NCBI GenBank assembly: GCA_011525915.1
Contig: WYBM01000044.1
Location: 49,316-113,315 of the forward strand
Origin: Ardenticatenaceae bacterium
Lineage (GTDB): Bacteria; Chloroflexota; Anaerolineae; Promineifilales; Promineifilaceae
Direction: 5' to 3'
Length of the DNA: 64,000 nucleotides
Shown here: one piece after another, positions 18,406-27,570 of the stretch
Layout of the letters: each line of letters opens with the position of its first letter
How positions within the stretch are numbered: position 1 is the stretch's first letter
Made by a program: the position numbers and the translations under genes
Notes under the pieces: generated by a model
Told to the model about the DNA's origin: nothing
Databases searched by the model: none
What the model saw: only the letters and a program-made list of their open reading frames with translations

Positions 18406-19536
18406 TTAAACCTCAAATGACTTTTTTAACTTCTCTTTTTCCTCATGTCGCTCCATGGCCAGATCAATAAGCCTGTCTAACAGTTCACTGTAGCTGACGC
18501 CGGTTGCCTCCCATAATTTGGGATACATGGAGATGTGGGTGAAGCCGGGGATGGTGTTGATCTCGTTTAGATATAACGTGCCGTCATCTTTATCTAGCAG
18601 TAAATCTACCCGGCCCAGCCCGGCACAATCAATAGCCTGGTAGGCTTGTATGGCCAACGCCCGTGCCGCCTCGGCCACTTCTGGTGCCAGCGGCGCGGGA
18701 ATGAGCAGTTCAGAATCATCGCTGACATATTTGGCCACATAATCATAAAAGTCACGACGCGGCCGGACTTCGCCAACGACGCTGGCTGTGGGGTGGTCAT
18801 TGCCCAGGACGGCGACTTCTAATTCACGGCCGTTAATCCCCTGTTCTACAATAATCCGGCGATCATAGTCGGCGGCCTGGTCCAGCCCGGCGGCCAGTTC
18901 GGCGCGGTTGCGACATTTGCTAATGCCTACACTGGAACCCAGGTTGGCTGGTTTGGTGAAGAGCGGGTAAGCCAGTTCCGCAGCGGCAATGGTATCTAAC
19001 ACGGCCTCTGGTTGTTTGGCCCATTGGCTGGCCAGTACCAACCGCCAGGCCAGCACAGGCAGACCGTTGGCGGCCATCACTTGTTTAAAGATGGCTTTGT
19101 CCATACCCACGGCCGAACCCACCACACCGGCGCCAACGTAGGGCAGGTTGGCCAGTTCCAACAGCCCCTGTACGGTGCCATCTTCGCCATAAGGTCCGTG
19201 CAGTACTGGGAAGATGACATCCAGCTCGGCCACGGCCGTTACCCCGGCCACCCGGTGTTCTACTTCTTCTACTTGCAATAGGGCCGCCGATTGGGGATCA
19301 GGCAGCAACGTGGCTGGTTGGGAAGCATGCCCCTGGGTTAAGGCGGCCATGGCATCACCAGCCAACCAACGGCCGTGTTTGTCAATGCCAATGGGAACCA
19401 CCTCATACTTTTCCGGGTTCAGCGCACGCATCACTGACTGCGCTGAATGGAGCGATACTTCATGTTCACCTGACCGGCCGCCAAAGATGACGCCGACCCG
19501 TATTTTTTGCTCTATCCCTTGTCTTCCTGTAGCCAT
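18406..19536 (-). CDS. ddl: D-alanine--D-alanine ligase
   Basis: 376 aa ATP-grasp ligase that joins two D-alanines for the peptidoglycan stem. N-terminal VGVIFGGRSGEHEVSLHSA is the family signature. The ATP-grasp core has FTKPANLGSSVGISKC and the C-terminal metal-binding part has LNEINTIPGFT. It follows murB with only about 50 bp between, filled by a short CAGT-type repeat. No clear ribosome-binding site is visible at the ATG. Confidence 0.96.
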   Translation of the reverse strand: MATGRQGIEQKIRVGVIFGGRSGEHEVSLHSAQSVMRALNPEKYEVVPIGIDKHGRWLAGDAMAALTQGHASQPATLLPDPQSAALLQVEEVEHRVAGVTAVAELDVIFPVLHGPYGEDGTVQGLLELANLPYVGAGVVGSAVGMDKAIFKQVMAANGLPVLAWRLVLASQWAKQPEAVLDTIAAAELAYPLFTKPANLGSSVGISKCRNRAELAAGLDQAADYDRRIIVEQGINGRELEVAVLGNDHPTASVVGEVRPRRDFYDYVAKYVSDDSELLIPAPLAPEVAEAARALAIQAYQAIDCAGLGRVDLLLDKDDGTLYLNEINTIPGFTHISMYPKLWEATGVSYSELLDRLIDLAMERHEEKEKLKKSFEV

Positions 19537-19540
19537 TTTT

Positions 19541-19590
19541 AATATTCAGTCGTCGGTATTCACTATTCAGTTGGTTTGATGGATCACCGG
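19541..19590. repeat. Short CAGT-type repeat between murB and ddl
   Basis: ATTCAGT-type words on one side (TATTCAGTCG, CTATTCAGTTG) and a reversed CCGGTTACTG on the other; a degraded small member of the same intergenic family. Confidence 0.5.
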
Positions 19591-20550
19591 TTACTGTTCA
19601 AATTCCCAGTCACCCACCAACTCTACTTCCAGTTCCATTTCCACTTCGAAGCGCTCACGTACAGAGTTCCAGGCTTCAGCAATAAGAGCCCGGATGTTTT
19701 CGGCGGTAGCCTCTTCATCGTTCACAAAAAAGTTGGCGTGTTTTTCAGAAATATGAGCGCCGCCAACACGGAAGCCTTTTAAGCCGGCAGCCTCAATTAA
19801 GTATCCGGCATAGTAATTGGTGGGGTTCTTAAACATGGAGCCAACGGTAGCGCCACCAGGTTGGGTCTGTTTGCGATGGGCGGTAAACCCGTCGGCGCGG
19901 GCTGTCAGCACGTCTACGGGCTCTGGCGTCAATACCAGTTCAGCACTTAACACCACACGCCGGGAAATTTCACGGCCGTGTTCCTGTTTTAAAATACTGC
20001 TGCGGTAGGCATATTCCATCTCGCTGTTGTTATAGATACGCAGTCCGCGCCCTGGCTCCCACACGGTAGCCGCCCGCAGGGTGGCGGCCATATCGCCGCC
20101 GTGTGCGCCGGCATTACCCACGACTGCGCCGCCAATCGTCCCTGGTACATTTACCGCCCATTCTAACCCGCCTAACCCTTTGCCAATACACTGCCGCGCC
20201 AGGGAAGAAAGGTTGGCCCCAGACTCAACGGTGCAGACAACATGAGCGCCGGTGTGGCGAAAGTTGATGCTTTTAGCCCGGTTCAAAATAACCAACCCGC
20301 GTACCCCCTCGTCGGCTACCAATATGTTGGAGCCGCCGCCCAAAATAAAGTAAGGGATTTGTTGGTGATAGGCCAGTTCCACCGCTTTTTGTAATGTGGC
20401 CGCGTCATACGCTGCCAGGAACATTTCGGCGGGGCCACCTACCCGCGCTGAGGTGTAGCGGCTAAGCGGTGTGTCTAGTTGTAAATCATCACCAAAGGTT
20501 TCATAAAACAGTTTATAAGTGGCTAAGCGGATGGTTGTTGTTGTTTTCAT
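19591..20550 (-). CDS. murB: UDP-N-acetylenolpyruvoylglucosamine reductase MurB
   Basis: 319 aa FAD enzyme that reduces UDP-GlcNAc-enolpyruvate to UDP-MurNAc. It has TSARVGGPAEMF and the FAD-binding FILGGGSNILVADEG, then GTIGGAVVGNAGAHG and the catalytic Ser in VGSMFKNP. The C-terminal Glu region reads HANFFVNDEEAT. Type II length. It lies 43 bp after murC. Confidence 0.97.
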   Translation of the reverse strand: MKTTTTIRLATYKLFYETFGDDLQLDTPLSRYTSARVGGPAEMFLAAYDAATLQKAVELAYHQQIPYFILGGGSNILVADEGVRGLVILNRAKSINFRHTGAHVVCTVESGANLSSLARQCIGKGLGGLEWAVNVPGTIGGAVVGNAGAHGGDMAATLRAATVWEPGRGLRIYNNSEMEYAYRSSILKQEHGREISRRVVLSAELVLTPEPVDVLTARADGFTAHRKQTQPGGATVGSMFKNPTNYYAGYLIEAAGLKGFRVGGAHISEKHANFFVNDEEATAENIRALIAEAWNSVRERFEVEMELEVELVGDWEFEQ

Positions 20551-20593
20551 GATTCCTTATAGGAGGTCATTGGGTTTTTGCCCAATTTCCCAA

Positions 20594-22096
20594 CTACTCA
20601 GTGGCATTTTTTACCCTCTCTGATAATCCAGCCAAAACCCATTTTCCTACCTGGTCGCCGTCGCCGGCCCCCAGGGTAAGGACAACATCACCAGGGTGAA
20701 TACGCTCCAGAATGTAATCGGCAGCGTCGCGTAGGCGGGGAATGTGTATGGCCTGGGGATGGTTCATCGCCTGAACAATAACGGCCGTATCCATGCCCAA
20801 CGTCTCATTCTCCCGGCTGCGATAAATATCCAGGGCCACCACCCGGTCAGCGGCCGTGAAACAATCAGCAAACCGGTCCCACAGCAGCCTGGTGCGGCTG
20901 AAGGTGTGCGGCTGCCAGACAGCCCACAAACGGCGGCCAGGGTAGCGCTGCCGCGCCGCTTTGAGTGTCACTTCAATCTCTGTGGGATGATGCGCATAAT
21001 CATCAATGATCACCACATCACCAATCTCACCCAAGACCTGGAAACGCCGGTTTATACCACCAAATGCATTCAGCGCTATGCGGATGACGTTAAAATCTAT
21101 GCCCAGGTCCAGGGCCACAATGATGGCTGCCAGGGCGTTTAACACGTTGTGTTCACCGGGCACGCGCAGCCGTGCCAGCCCCACCATCTGCCCTTCTGTT
21201 TCTACCAGGAAATCCATGCCGCCCAGTGGATTCGGCCGTAAATCTACCGCTTCAAAATCAAGCCGCGCCGTTTCATCTTTACCCAGGCCATAGGTGGTTA
21301 TTTCGGCGTTGGGCAGTTTGAGCCGCTTGAGCAGTTTGATGACACCCGGGTCATCGGCGCAGGTGATCAGCCGCCCCCCGTTTGGCAGCAGGTTGGCAAA
21401 CTGCCGGTAGGCTTCTTCATACGCTCTGGCGGTGGGGAAGATGTCTGGGTGGTCATGTTCAATGTTGGTGATGATGCTAACTTCCGGTTTGAGGCCCAGA
21501 AACATACGGTCGTACTCATCGGCTTCAATGATAAAGTAGTCACCCTGCCCGTAACGGCCGTTGCTGCCTAAAGAAGTGATCACCCCACCCGCAATGACCG
21601 TAGGGTCCAGATCAGCCGCGATTAAAATTTGGGCGATCATGCCCGTGGTTGTGGTTTTGCCGTGGGTGCCCGCCACAGCAATGCCAATGGTACCGGTCAT
21701 TAAATGGCCCAGGAAGTCGGCTCGTTTTAATACCGGAATCTTCGCCGTTTGGGCAGCCACAATTTCAGGATTATTGGCGCTGGCGGCCGAGGTTGTCACG
21801 ACAGCATTTGCGCCGGTAACATGTTCTGGTTGGTGCCCTTCGTAAATGGTGGCGCCTTCAGATTGCAACACGGCCGTGACCTCACTTAACTTCATATCTG
21901 ACCCCGATACGACAAATTTGCGCCCCAGCAGCACCCGGGCAATGGCAGACATGCCTGATCCGCCAATGCCGATCAGGTGAATATGCATACCAGACGTTAA
22001 AGTGAACGTTGTATCTTTCATAATGAGATCAAAGAGTGGTGTTTGCAGATTAAATCTCTGATGGCTAATGTCCACTCTCTCATCCTCACGCTCCAT
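20594..22096 (-). CDS. murC: UDP-N-acetylmuramate--L-alanine ligase MurC
   Basis: Up to 500 aa. The Mur ligase that adds the first L-Ala to UDP-MurNAc. The UDP-binding N-domain starts HLIGIGGSGMSAIA, the ATP loop is AGTHGKTTTTGM, and the C-domain has IDDYAHHPTEI. The ATG at 22096 directly follows the TGA of the upstream cvpA-like gene (TGAATG), suggesting coupling. Internal ATGs at 22021 and 21988 would give a more typical N-terminus; none has a clear ribosome-binding site, so the start is uncertain. Confidence 0.95.
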   Translation of the reverse strand: MEREDERVDISHQRFNLQTPLFDLIMKDTTFTLTSGMHIHLIGIGGSGMSAIARVLLGRKFVVSGSDMKLSEVTAVLQSEGATIYEGHQPEHVTGANAVVTTSAASANNPEIVAAQTAKIPVLKRADFLGHLMTGTIGIAVAGTHGKTTTTGMIAQILIAADLDPTVIAGGVITSLGSNGRYGQGDYFIIEADEYDRMFLGLKPEVSIITNIEHDHPDIFPTARAYEEAYRQFANLLPNGGRLITCADDPGVIKLLKRLKLPNAEITTYGLGKDETARLDFEAVDLRPNPLGGMDFLVETEGQMVGLARLRVPGEHNVLNALAAIIVALDLGIDFNVIRIALNAFGGINRRFQVLGEIGDVVIIDDYAHHPTEIEVTLKAARQRYPGRRLWAVWQPHTFSRTRLLWDRFADCFTAADRVVALDIYRSRENETLGMDTAVIVQAMNHPQAIHIPRLRDAADYILERIHPGDVVLTLGAGDGDQVGKWVLAGLSERVKNATE

Positions 22097-22687
22097 TCAA
22101 ATCATTACAATAATGACAAATAAGAACATAATCACCATCAAATATGGTAAATATGGCCCCAGCAATGATATAGGCAAGCGGCCCACCATGCCGGCGGCGG
22201 TAGAGCCAACAGCCGGCCGCACGATCAACGCCGCGTCGAACGGGTAGGGCACCCCGGGGGAAAGCTGCACCCATTGTCCGGCGCCAGCGTGCTGATATTC
22301 TAAAAAAGACCAGATAGCACCGGCAATCAGGTACCCGTTGACGCCACCAACAATAGCCCCCAACAGCTTGTCTTGAAAGGTATCACGCGGCCGCAGCCGG
22401 GCGCCAATGGTACCAGACAGGCGCGGGCTTTGATAACTAAAAAAGGCCAGGAAAAGCAGGAAGCCCGTATAAAGATAAAACTGCCGTTTTTGGGCCAATA
22501 CCGGGTCGCCTAAAGCAGCCACCGATTGGCCAACCCTGCCTAGAAAGACAAAGCCAAACTGGTTGATAATAAACAAGGCCAGAATCAAACCTGACGTGGC
22601 TACAATTTCCCTGGCCCAGCCACGCAGCGCGCCCACCAGAGCAAACGCCCCGACTGAAATCCAGAATAGTACCGATAAACTGAGCAT
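22097..22687 (-). CDS. CvpA family membrane protein
   Basis: 196 aa with about four hydrophobic segments (near 5-20, 30-50, 70-85, 105-125) and another at the C-terminus. GALRGWAREIVATSGLILAL near the N-terminus and the GAIVGGVNGYLIAGAIW segment match the CvpA/colicin V production family, whose role is not settled. Position between murG and murC in a dcw cluster is not the common arrangement, and it is probably co-transcribed. The stop abuts the murC start. Confidence 0.75.
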   Translation of the reverse strand: MLSLSVLFWISVGAFALVGALRGWAREIVATSGLILALFIINQFGFVFLGRVGQSVAALGDPVLAQKRQFYLYTGFLLFLAFFSYQSPRLSGTIGARLRPRDTFQDKLLGAIVGGVNGYLIAGAIWSFLEYQHAGAGQWVQLSPGVPYPFDAALIVRPAVGSTAAGMVGRLPISLLGPYLPYLMVIMFLFVIIVMI

Positions 22688-22754
22688 CTACGATGTCCCT
22701 GCCTTTTTTCTAAGGATGTCTCAGGCCGAATACTGACCGTGCCTGAGGCGGGCG

Positions 22755-23873
22755 CTATGTTGTGTGTTTTACGTTAGCCACGTCCATGATCAGTTGCCCT
22801 AAAGCTGTCACACTGTCCGGTTTATCCATGGCTTGGGCCGCCTGGCTCATGCGGGCCAGGGTTGCCGGACTATCTAACAGGCCCATGATCGTTGGTAGTA
22901 ACTGATCATCCAGAGTTTCATCGGTGAGCTGCACGGCCGTGCCGCGTTCTACCAAATAATCTGCATTGACCTTCTGGTAACGCCAGGCCCAGGCCAGCGG
23001 AATCAGGATTGCCGGTAGACCAAAGGCCGGGCATTCACCCAGCATACTGGCCCCGGCGCGGGCCACCACCAGATCAGCAGCACGATAAGCCGCCCCCATG
23101 TTCTCATGCAAATAAGGATACGGCCGATACCACTGTTTGTGGGCATCTGTTAACGTTTGGGCATGGGCGGCCACTTCCGGCCAGGTTAACGTACCGCTGA
23201 CATGAATGATTTGGACCCGCTCTAGCAGCGCCGGCAGGCAGGCCAGCAGCGCTTGGTTAATCTTTTGCGCGCCGCGGCTGCCGCCAAATACAAACAAGGT
23301 GGGGCGGCCTGGCTGCAAATGAAACTGGGCCAGCGCCGCTTCTTTGCTTAATGAGGCGGCCGCACGTAGTTCCGGGCGCACCGGGTAGCCAGTGACCACC
23401 AACTTTTCGGAGGGCACATAATGAGCGGTGCCTTCGGTTGTCGCCCCAATTTTGTGGGCAAAGGGTAGTGAAAAACGCACAGAAGCCGCTGGTTCCACGT
23501 CTGGCAGGTAGATGGCAATGGGCACGTTTTGGCTGCGGCAGGCCACCGTGACCGGCACAGCCATGTAACCGCCGGTCATCAACATGACGTCAGGGCGAAA
23601 GCGACGCACCAGGCGCAGCGCTTTGGGCAGGCTGGCAGCCAGCCGGGCGCCATTTTTTACCTTTGTGGGTATAGAAACCCCGGCAATGGCCCCGCCGCTG
23701 ATCGTTTCCAGCCTTAAATTGGCCCTGGGTACTAGCTTCTCTTCCATCTCACCTTTTGTGCCTATCCAGAGAATATCTTCCCTGGTAACCCCTCTCTGCT
23801 GCAATTCTGTGGCGGCGGCCAGAGCAGGGTAAATGCCGCCGCCTGTGCCGCCCGCACAAATGAGTACACGCAT
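22755..23873 (-). CDS. murG: UDP-GlcNAc:undecaprenyl-PP-MurNAc-pentapeptide transferase MurG
   Basis: About 372 aa GT-B glycosyltransferase that makes lipid II at the inner face of the membrane. The start at 23873 (MRVLICAGGTGGG) is chosen by family length and lies 10 bp after ftsW; upstream ATGs at 23894 and 23939 would overlap ftsW. The donor-binding C-domain has VFGGSRGAQKINQ, ARAGASMLGECPAFGLPAILIP. The usual GGTGGH motif reads GGTGGG here, so the conserved His is replaced by Gly. Confidence 0.95.
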   Translation of the reverse strand: MRVLICAGGTGGGIYPALAAATELQQRGVTREDILWIGTKGEMEEKLVPRANLRLETISGGAIAGVSIPTKVKNGARLAASLPKALRLVRRFRPDVMLMTGGYMAVPVTVACRSQNVPIAIYLPDVEPAASVRFSLPFAHKIGATTEGTAHYVPSEKLVVTGYPVRPELRAAASLSKEAALAQFHLQPGRPTLFVFGGSRGAQKINQALLACLPALLERVQIIHVSGTLTWPEVAAHAQTLTDAHKQWYRPYPYLHENMGAAYRAADLVVARAGASMLGECPAFGLPAILIPLAWAWRYQKVNADYLVERGTAVQLTDETLDDQLLPTIMGLLDSPATLARMSQAAQAMDKPDSVTALGQLIMDVANVKHTT

Positions 23874-23883
23874 TTTATATGGC

Positions 23884-25044
23884 TTATCGGCCATTGGCTG
23901 ACTGTGGCCGCTTTTGCATGGCTTTATCACGGGAGACATTCAGCAGGATGCCCACAGCTACCAATGAAATCACCAGCGAAGAGCCGCCGTAGCTCAGAAA
24001 GGGCAGCGGGATGCCGGTGAACGGGATCACGGCCGTGATCACCGCAATATTTATCAAAGCCTGGTACCCCAACCAGAAGGTAATGCCCAGAGCCAGCAAA
24101 AAGCCAAAGCTGTCGCGGGCGTTACGTGCCACCCGGACGCCACGCCAGATCAACATGATTAACAACCCTATCACAATCAGACTGCCCAACAGGCCTAACT
24201 CTTCGCCCAACACAGCAAAGACCCCATCTGTGTGGGCCAGCGGCAGGGGGCCAAACTTCTGGGTGCTTTCGCCCAGTCCCACACCAAAGATGCCCCCACG
24301 CCCCAAAGCGATGAGTGTCTGTTGCACATGCCAGCTGGCCTGTTCCGGATCACGCAGCGCCACCGTGTAAGCGTCCATGCGGGCAGCGGCATGAGGCAGG
24401 GCATAAATCAGGAACAGGAAAACTGCGCCGCCAACCAGCCCGGCAATAAAAAACTGCCGCCAATCGGCCCCGGCCACAAAAAAGATAGTAAAACTGACCA
24501 GGGCAATGAGCCCGGCTGTGCCCAGGTCTGGCTGCTGTACAATGAGGGCACAAATGACGCCGGTGATGATAGAGAAGGGGATGAGACCATACGTTACCAA
24601 CCTGACGCGGTCTCCTTTGGTTGAAAGCCAGTGCGAGATGTAGAGGATGGTGGCCAATTTGGCGACTTCTGATGGCTGGTAAGAGCCTTCATAAAAGCCG
24701 CGCTGGGCGCCAAAGATGCGCTCACCAAAAAAGAGGACAATCACCAAACCAAGCAGCGTGACAGCCATCAACGGGATCGAGAAGCGGCGCAGGATGTGAT
24801 AGTCAAACTGCATGATGATGAGCAGGCAGGCCAGCCCTATGCCCAGGGCTATCATTTGCCGCTGAAAGTAATAGGTGGCATTTTCTTTGAAGCGCAGACC
24901 GTAGTCAAAGGTGGTGCTGTATACCATCAACAGGCCAACGACCAACAGCCCGGCCACAGCCAGCAGCAGCCAGTAATCAAACTGAAAACGCAGGGCCGGT
25001 TTGACACGGCTGCTCTTTTTACGGACGACGGTTACGTTTGCCAT
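23884..25044 (-). CDS. ftsW: Lipid II polymerase FtsW (SEDS family)
   Basis: 386 aa with about ten TM helices. SEDS-family septal glycosyltransferase that works with FtsI. Signature parts: MVYSTTFDYG, QPSEVAKLA, the catalytic-loop region QQPDLGTAG, and GIPLPFLSYGGSSL near the C-terminus. It lies between murD and murG. It could be RodA by sequence alone; cluster position supports FtsW. Confidence 0.95.
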   Translation of the reverse strand: MANVTVVRKKSSRVKPALRFQFDYWLLLAVAGLLVVGLLMVYSTTFDYGLRFKENATYYFQRQMIALGIGLACLLIIMQFDYHILRRFSIPLMAVTLLGLVIVLFFGERIFGAQRGFYEGSYQPSEVAKLATILYISHWLSTKGDRVRLVTYGLIPFSIITGVICALIVQQPDLGTAGLIALVSFTIFFVAGADWRQFFIAGLVGGAVFLFLIYALPHAAARMDAYTVALRDPEQASWHVQQTLIALGRGGIFGVGLGESTQKFGPLPLAHTDGVFAVLGEELGLLGSLIVIGLLIMLIWRGVRVARNARDSFGFLLALGITFWLGYQALINIAVITAVIPFTGIPLPFLSYGGSSLVISLVAVGILLNVSRDKAMQKRPQSANGR

Positions 25045-25070
25045 AATTCCTCAAAATAATGTCCACATGA

Positions 25071-26432
25071 CTATAACGCGTTGACCAATTCCCTGAACTG
25101 TTCACCACGGGCGGCAAAGTCTACATAGGCGTCAAAGCTGGTGCCTCCAGGGGAAAGGAGAACGATGTCGCCAGCCACGGCCGTGGCCCGTGCGGCCATG
25201 ACGGCCGTGGTCATTGTCTCTACCCGCGTCAGCGTAGCGCCCTCTTTGGTCCCGTGCCAGCCGGCCAGCTTCTGCTCTAGCAGCCCGGCCAGCTCACCAA
25301 AGAGGATGACGTGTTTTGCCCGCTGCCCTACCACCTGGGCCCATGTGTCCCATTGCATGTCTTTGTCCCGGCCGCCGGCCAGCAAAACAATGGGTTCGTC
25401 AAAAGAGGCCAGCGCTGCCAGGGCCCGTTCCGGTGCGGTGGCAATGCTGTCGTTGACATAACGCACGCCGTTGAGTTCCCGCACCAACTCCAGCCGATGT
25501 TCTACCCCTGTAAACGTGCGGATGGCTTCATACATGGCGGCGGCGGGGATGCCGGCGGCATCAGCCAGGGTGACAGCGGCACATACATTCATCAGGTTGT
25601 GGCGGCCGCGTAACGGTACGTCTTCTACCCGGCACACAGCCGTCTCATGGCCGTTTCGCAGCCAGATTTTGCCCTCGTGCAAAAAGGCGCCGTCAGCTAC
25701 CGGTTTTTCCAGGCTGAAAAGGCGCAAACGGCCGTTCACCAACGGCCGTAAGGCCAGAGACCCGGCATCATCCAGGCACAACACGGCCACGCCAGCCTCG
25801 TCTTGAAAGCGCAAAATGTTGGCTTTGGCGCTGGTATAGGCCGTCATGGTCTTGTGCCTATCCAGATGGTTAGGGGTGATGTTTAGCACGGCGGCGATGG
25901 GCGGGCTTTGTTCCCAGATTTCTAATTGGAAGCTGGAAAGCTCCTGCACCACCACGTCATCGGCGGCCATCTTGTGCAGGTCGGCAATGAGCGGCCGGCC
26001 AATGTTGCCGCCTACCCAGGTTTGCCGCCCGGCCACCTGGGCCATAACCCCTGTCAGAGCCGTGGTGGTTGTCTTCCCGGCCGAGCCCGTAATGCCGATA
26101 ACGGCCGTGGGTGCACGGCGAATGAACTCCTGCTCATCGTTGGTAATGGGGATGCCCCGCTGCCGTGCCGCCTGTACAAAAGGGGCGTCAGAGGGCACCC
26201 CTCCGCTGATGGCTAAAATGTCCGTTTTCTCCAGTAAAGTCATCGGATGTTCTCCTAAGACAGTTTGAATGTGCAGGTCGCTCAATTCAGCCAGATCCGT
26301 GTGCAGTGTTTCTGGCGAGCGTAGGTCTGATACCGTTACTTCTGCACCCACCCCCACGGCAAAGCGGGCCAGGGCTTTGCCCTGCCGGGCGAGCCCTAAA
26401 ATGAGTAAACGTTTCCCTGTTAAAGCATCCAT
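25071..26432 (-). CDS. murD: UDP-N-acetylmuramoylalanine--D-glutamate ligase MurD
   Basis: 453 aa Mur ligase that adds D-Glu to UDP-MurNAc-L-Ala. N-domain LILGLARQGKALARF, ATP loop GITGSAGKTTTTAL, middle-domain NITPNHLDRHKTM, C-domain VRYVNDSIATAPE and LLLAGGRDKDMQW-type motif. The next gene downstream is ftsW (26 bp); upstream a heptad repeat array separates it from mraY. Confidence 0.97.
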   Translation of the reverse strand: MDALTGKRLLILGLARQGKALARFAVGVGAEVTVSDLRSPETLHTDLAELSDLHIQTVLGEHPMTLLEKTDILAISGGVPSDAPFVQAARQRGIPITNDEQEFIRRAPTAVIGITGSAGKTTTTALTGVMAQVAGRQTWVGGNIGRPLIADLHKMAADDVVVQELSSFQLEIWEQSPPIAAVLNITPNHLDRHKTMTAYTSAKANILRFQDEAGVAVLCLDDAGSLALRPLVNGRLRLFSLEKPVADGAFLHEGKIWLRNGHETAVCRVEDVPLRGRHNLMNVCAAVTLADAAGIPAAAMYEAIRTFTGVEHRLELVRELNGVRYVNDSIATAPERALAALASFDEPIVLLAGGRDKDMQWDTWAQVVGQRAKHVILFGELAGLLEQKLAGWHGTKEGATLTRVETMTTAVMAARATAVAGDIVLLSPGGTSFDAYVDFAARGEQFRELVNAL

Positions 26433-26505
26433 CTTTTCAGTAGTCAGTGTTCAGTAGTCAGTGTTCAGTTGTCAGTATTCAGTAAAACCAACTGAACAGT
26501 GAACA
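26433..26505. repeat. Heptad CAGTxxx repeat array between mraY and murD
   Basis: Seven consecutive 7-bp units (CAGTAGT, CAGTGTT, CAGTAGT, CAGTGTT, CAGTTGT, CAGTATT, CAGTAAA) from 26438 to 26486, followed by inverted words (ACTGAACAGTGAACACT) that can pair back. Same family as at 14727. Confidence 0.85.
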
Positions 26506-27507
26506 CTAAATCAGGGCCAGGGCCATCCCCACCATGGCTCCGGTCAGGCCAATGAGCCACCAGCGCTGCACAATTTGTGTCTCGCTCCAACCCAGGAGGA
26601 CAAAATGGTTGTGCAGAGGGGACATTTTAAACGGCCGTATATCGCGCCCTAAAAAACGCCGTGACAACACCGCTGACGCCACTTGTAATATCACTGACAG
26701 GAGCGTGGCAATGGGGATGACGGCGATGATGGGCAGGATGAGCCATTGATTGGTGAGCAGGGCCACCGTGCCCAGCGCGCCGCCCAACGCCTGCGAGCCT
26801 ACATCGCCCATGAACATTTGTGCCGGATGGGCGTTGTACCACAAAAAAGCAAAAGATGCGCCTACGGTCACAAAGGAAAATGTCAATAAAAATTGCTGGC
26901 CTTGCATGGCGGCTACAATGCCATAAGCCACAAAACAGGTGGCGGCAATCAGCCCGGCCAACCCATCTAAGCCGTCTGTAAAGTTCATGGCGTTGGCTGA
27001 CCCGGCAATGATGATAACCGCGATGGGAATGTACAAAGGCCCAATATCAATGAGGTAGGGCACTGTGGGAATGGCGATCCAGCCGTGCCCGTCATTGACC
27101 ACAAAGTAGATGGCCAGGGCCGCCGCCAGGGCAATGATTAATTGAAACCAGATTTTCACCCGCGCCAACATACCAACACCTGGTCGTTGGCGAAAGCCTT
27201 GATAATCATCGATGCCACCCAAAACAGCGTAGGCGATCATGACACCCAGCGGAATGATAACACTTTCGGCGATCTCAATGGTTTGTACCAGGGCGACAAT
27301 ATTTACCACAATGGTGATCAGCACCACCCACCCCACAATGAGCAGGCCGCCCATGGCGGGTGTACCCATTTTTGACATGTGGGACTGTGGCCCTTCAATG
27401 CGGATTTGTTTGCCCAGTCGTAAACGTCGCATCATTTCAATCAACGGCCGTCCCCAGATGACAGCCAGTAAAAAGGTAAATCCACCAACAGTTAAAGCGA
27501 ACGGCAT
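26506..27507 (-). CDS. mraY: Phospho-N-acetylmuramoyl-pentapeptide transferase MraY
   Basis: 333 aa polytopic membrane enzyme that transfers phospho-MurNAc-pentapeptide to undecaprenyl phosphate to make lipid I. Motifs: MSKMGTPAMGGLL, NAMNFTDGLDGLAGL with its Asp pair, FMGDVGSQALGGALG and the His motif SPLHNHFVLLGWSE (usually HHHFE). About ten TM helices. It lies between murF and murD. Confidence 0.97.
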   Translation of the reverse strand: MPFALTVGGFTFLLAVIWGRPLIEMMRRLRLGKQIRIEGPQSHMSKMGTPAMGGLLIVGWVVLITIVVNIVALVQTIEIAESVIIPLGVMIAYAVLGGIDDYQGFRQRPGVGMLARVKIWFQLIIALAAALAIYFVVNDGHGWIAIPTVPYLIDIGPLYIPIAVIIIAGSANAMNFTDGLDGLAGLIAATCFVAYGIVAAMQGQQFLLTFSFVTVGASFAFLWYNAHPAQMFMGDVGSQALGGALGTVALLTNQWLILPIIAVIPIATLLSVILQVASAVLSRRFLGRDIRPFKMSPLHNHFVLLGWSETQIVQRWWLIGLTGAMVGMALALI

Positions 27508-27570
27508 AAATCATTTAGAGAGTAGAGATGAACGATGGGTCTCATCGGCAATCTTTACTCGCCAACTCCT

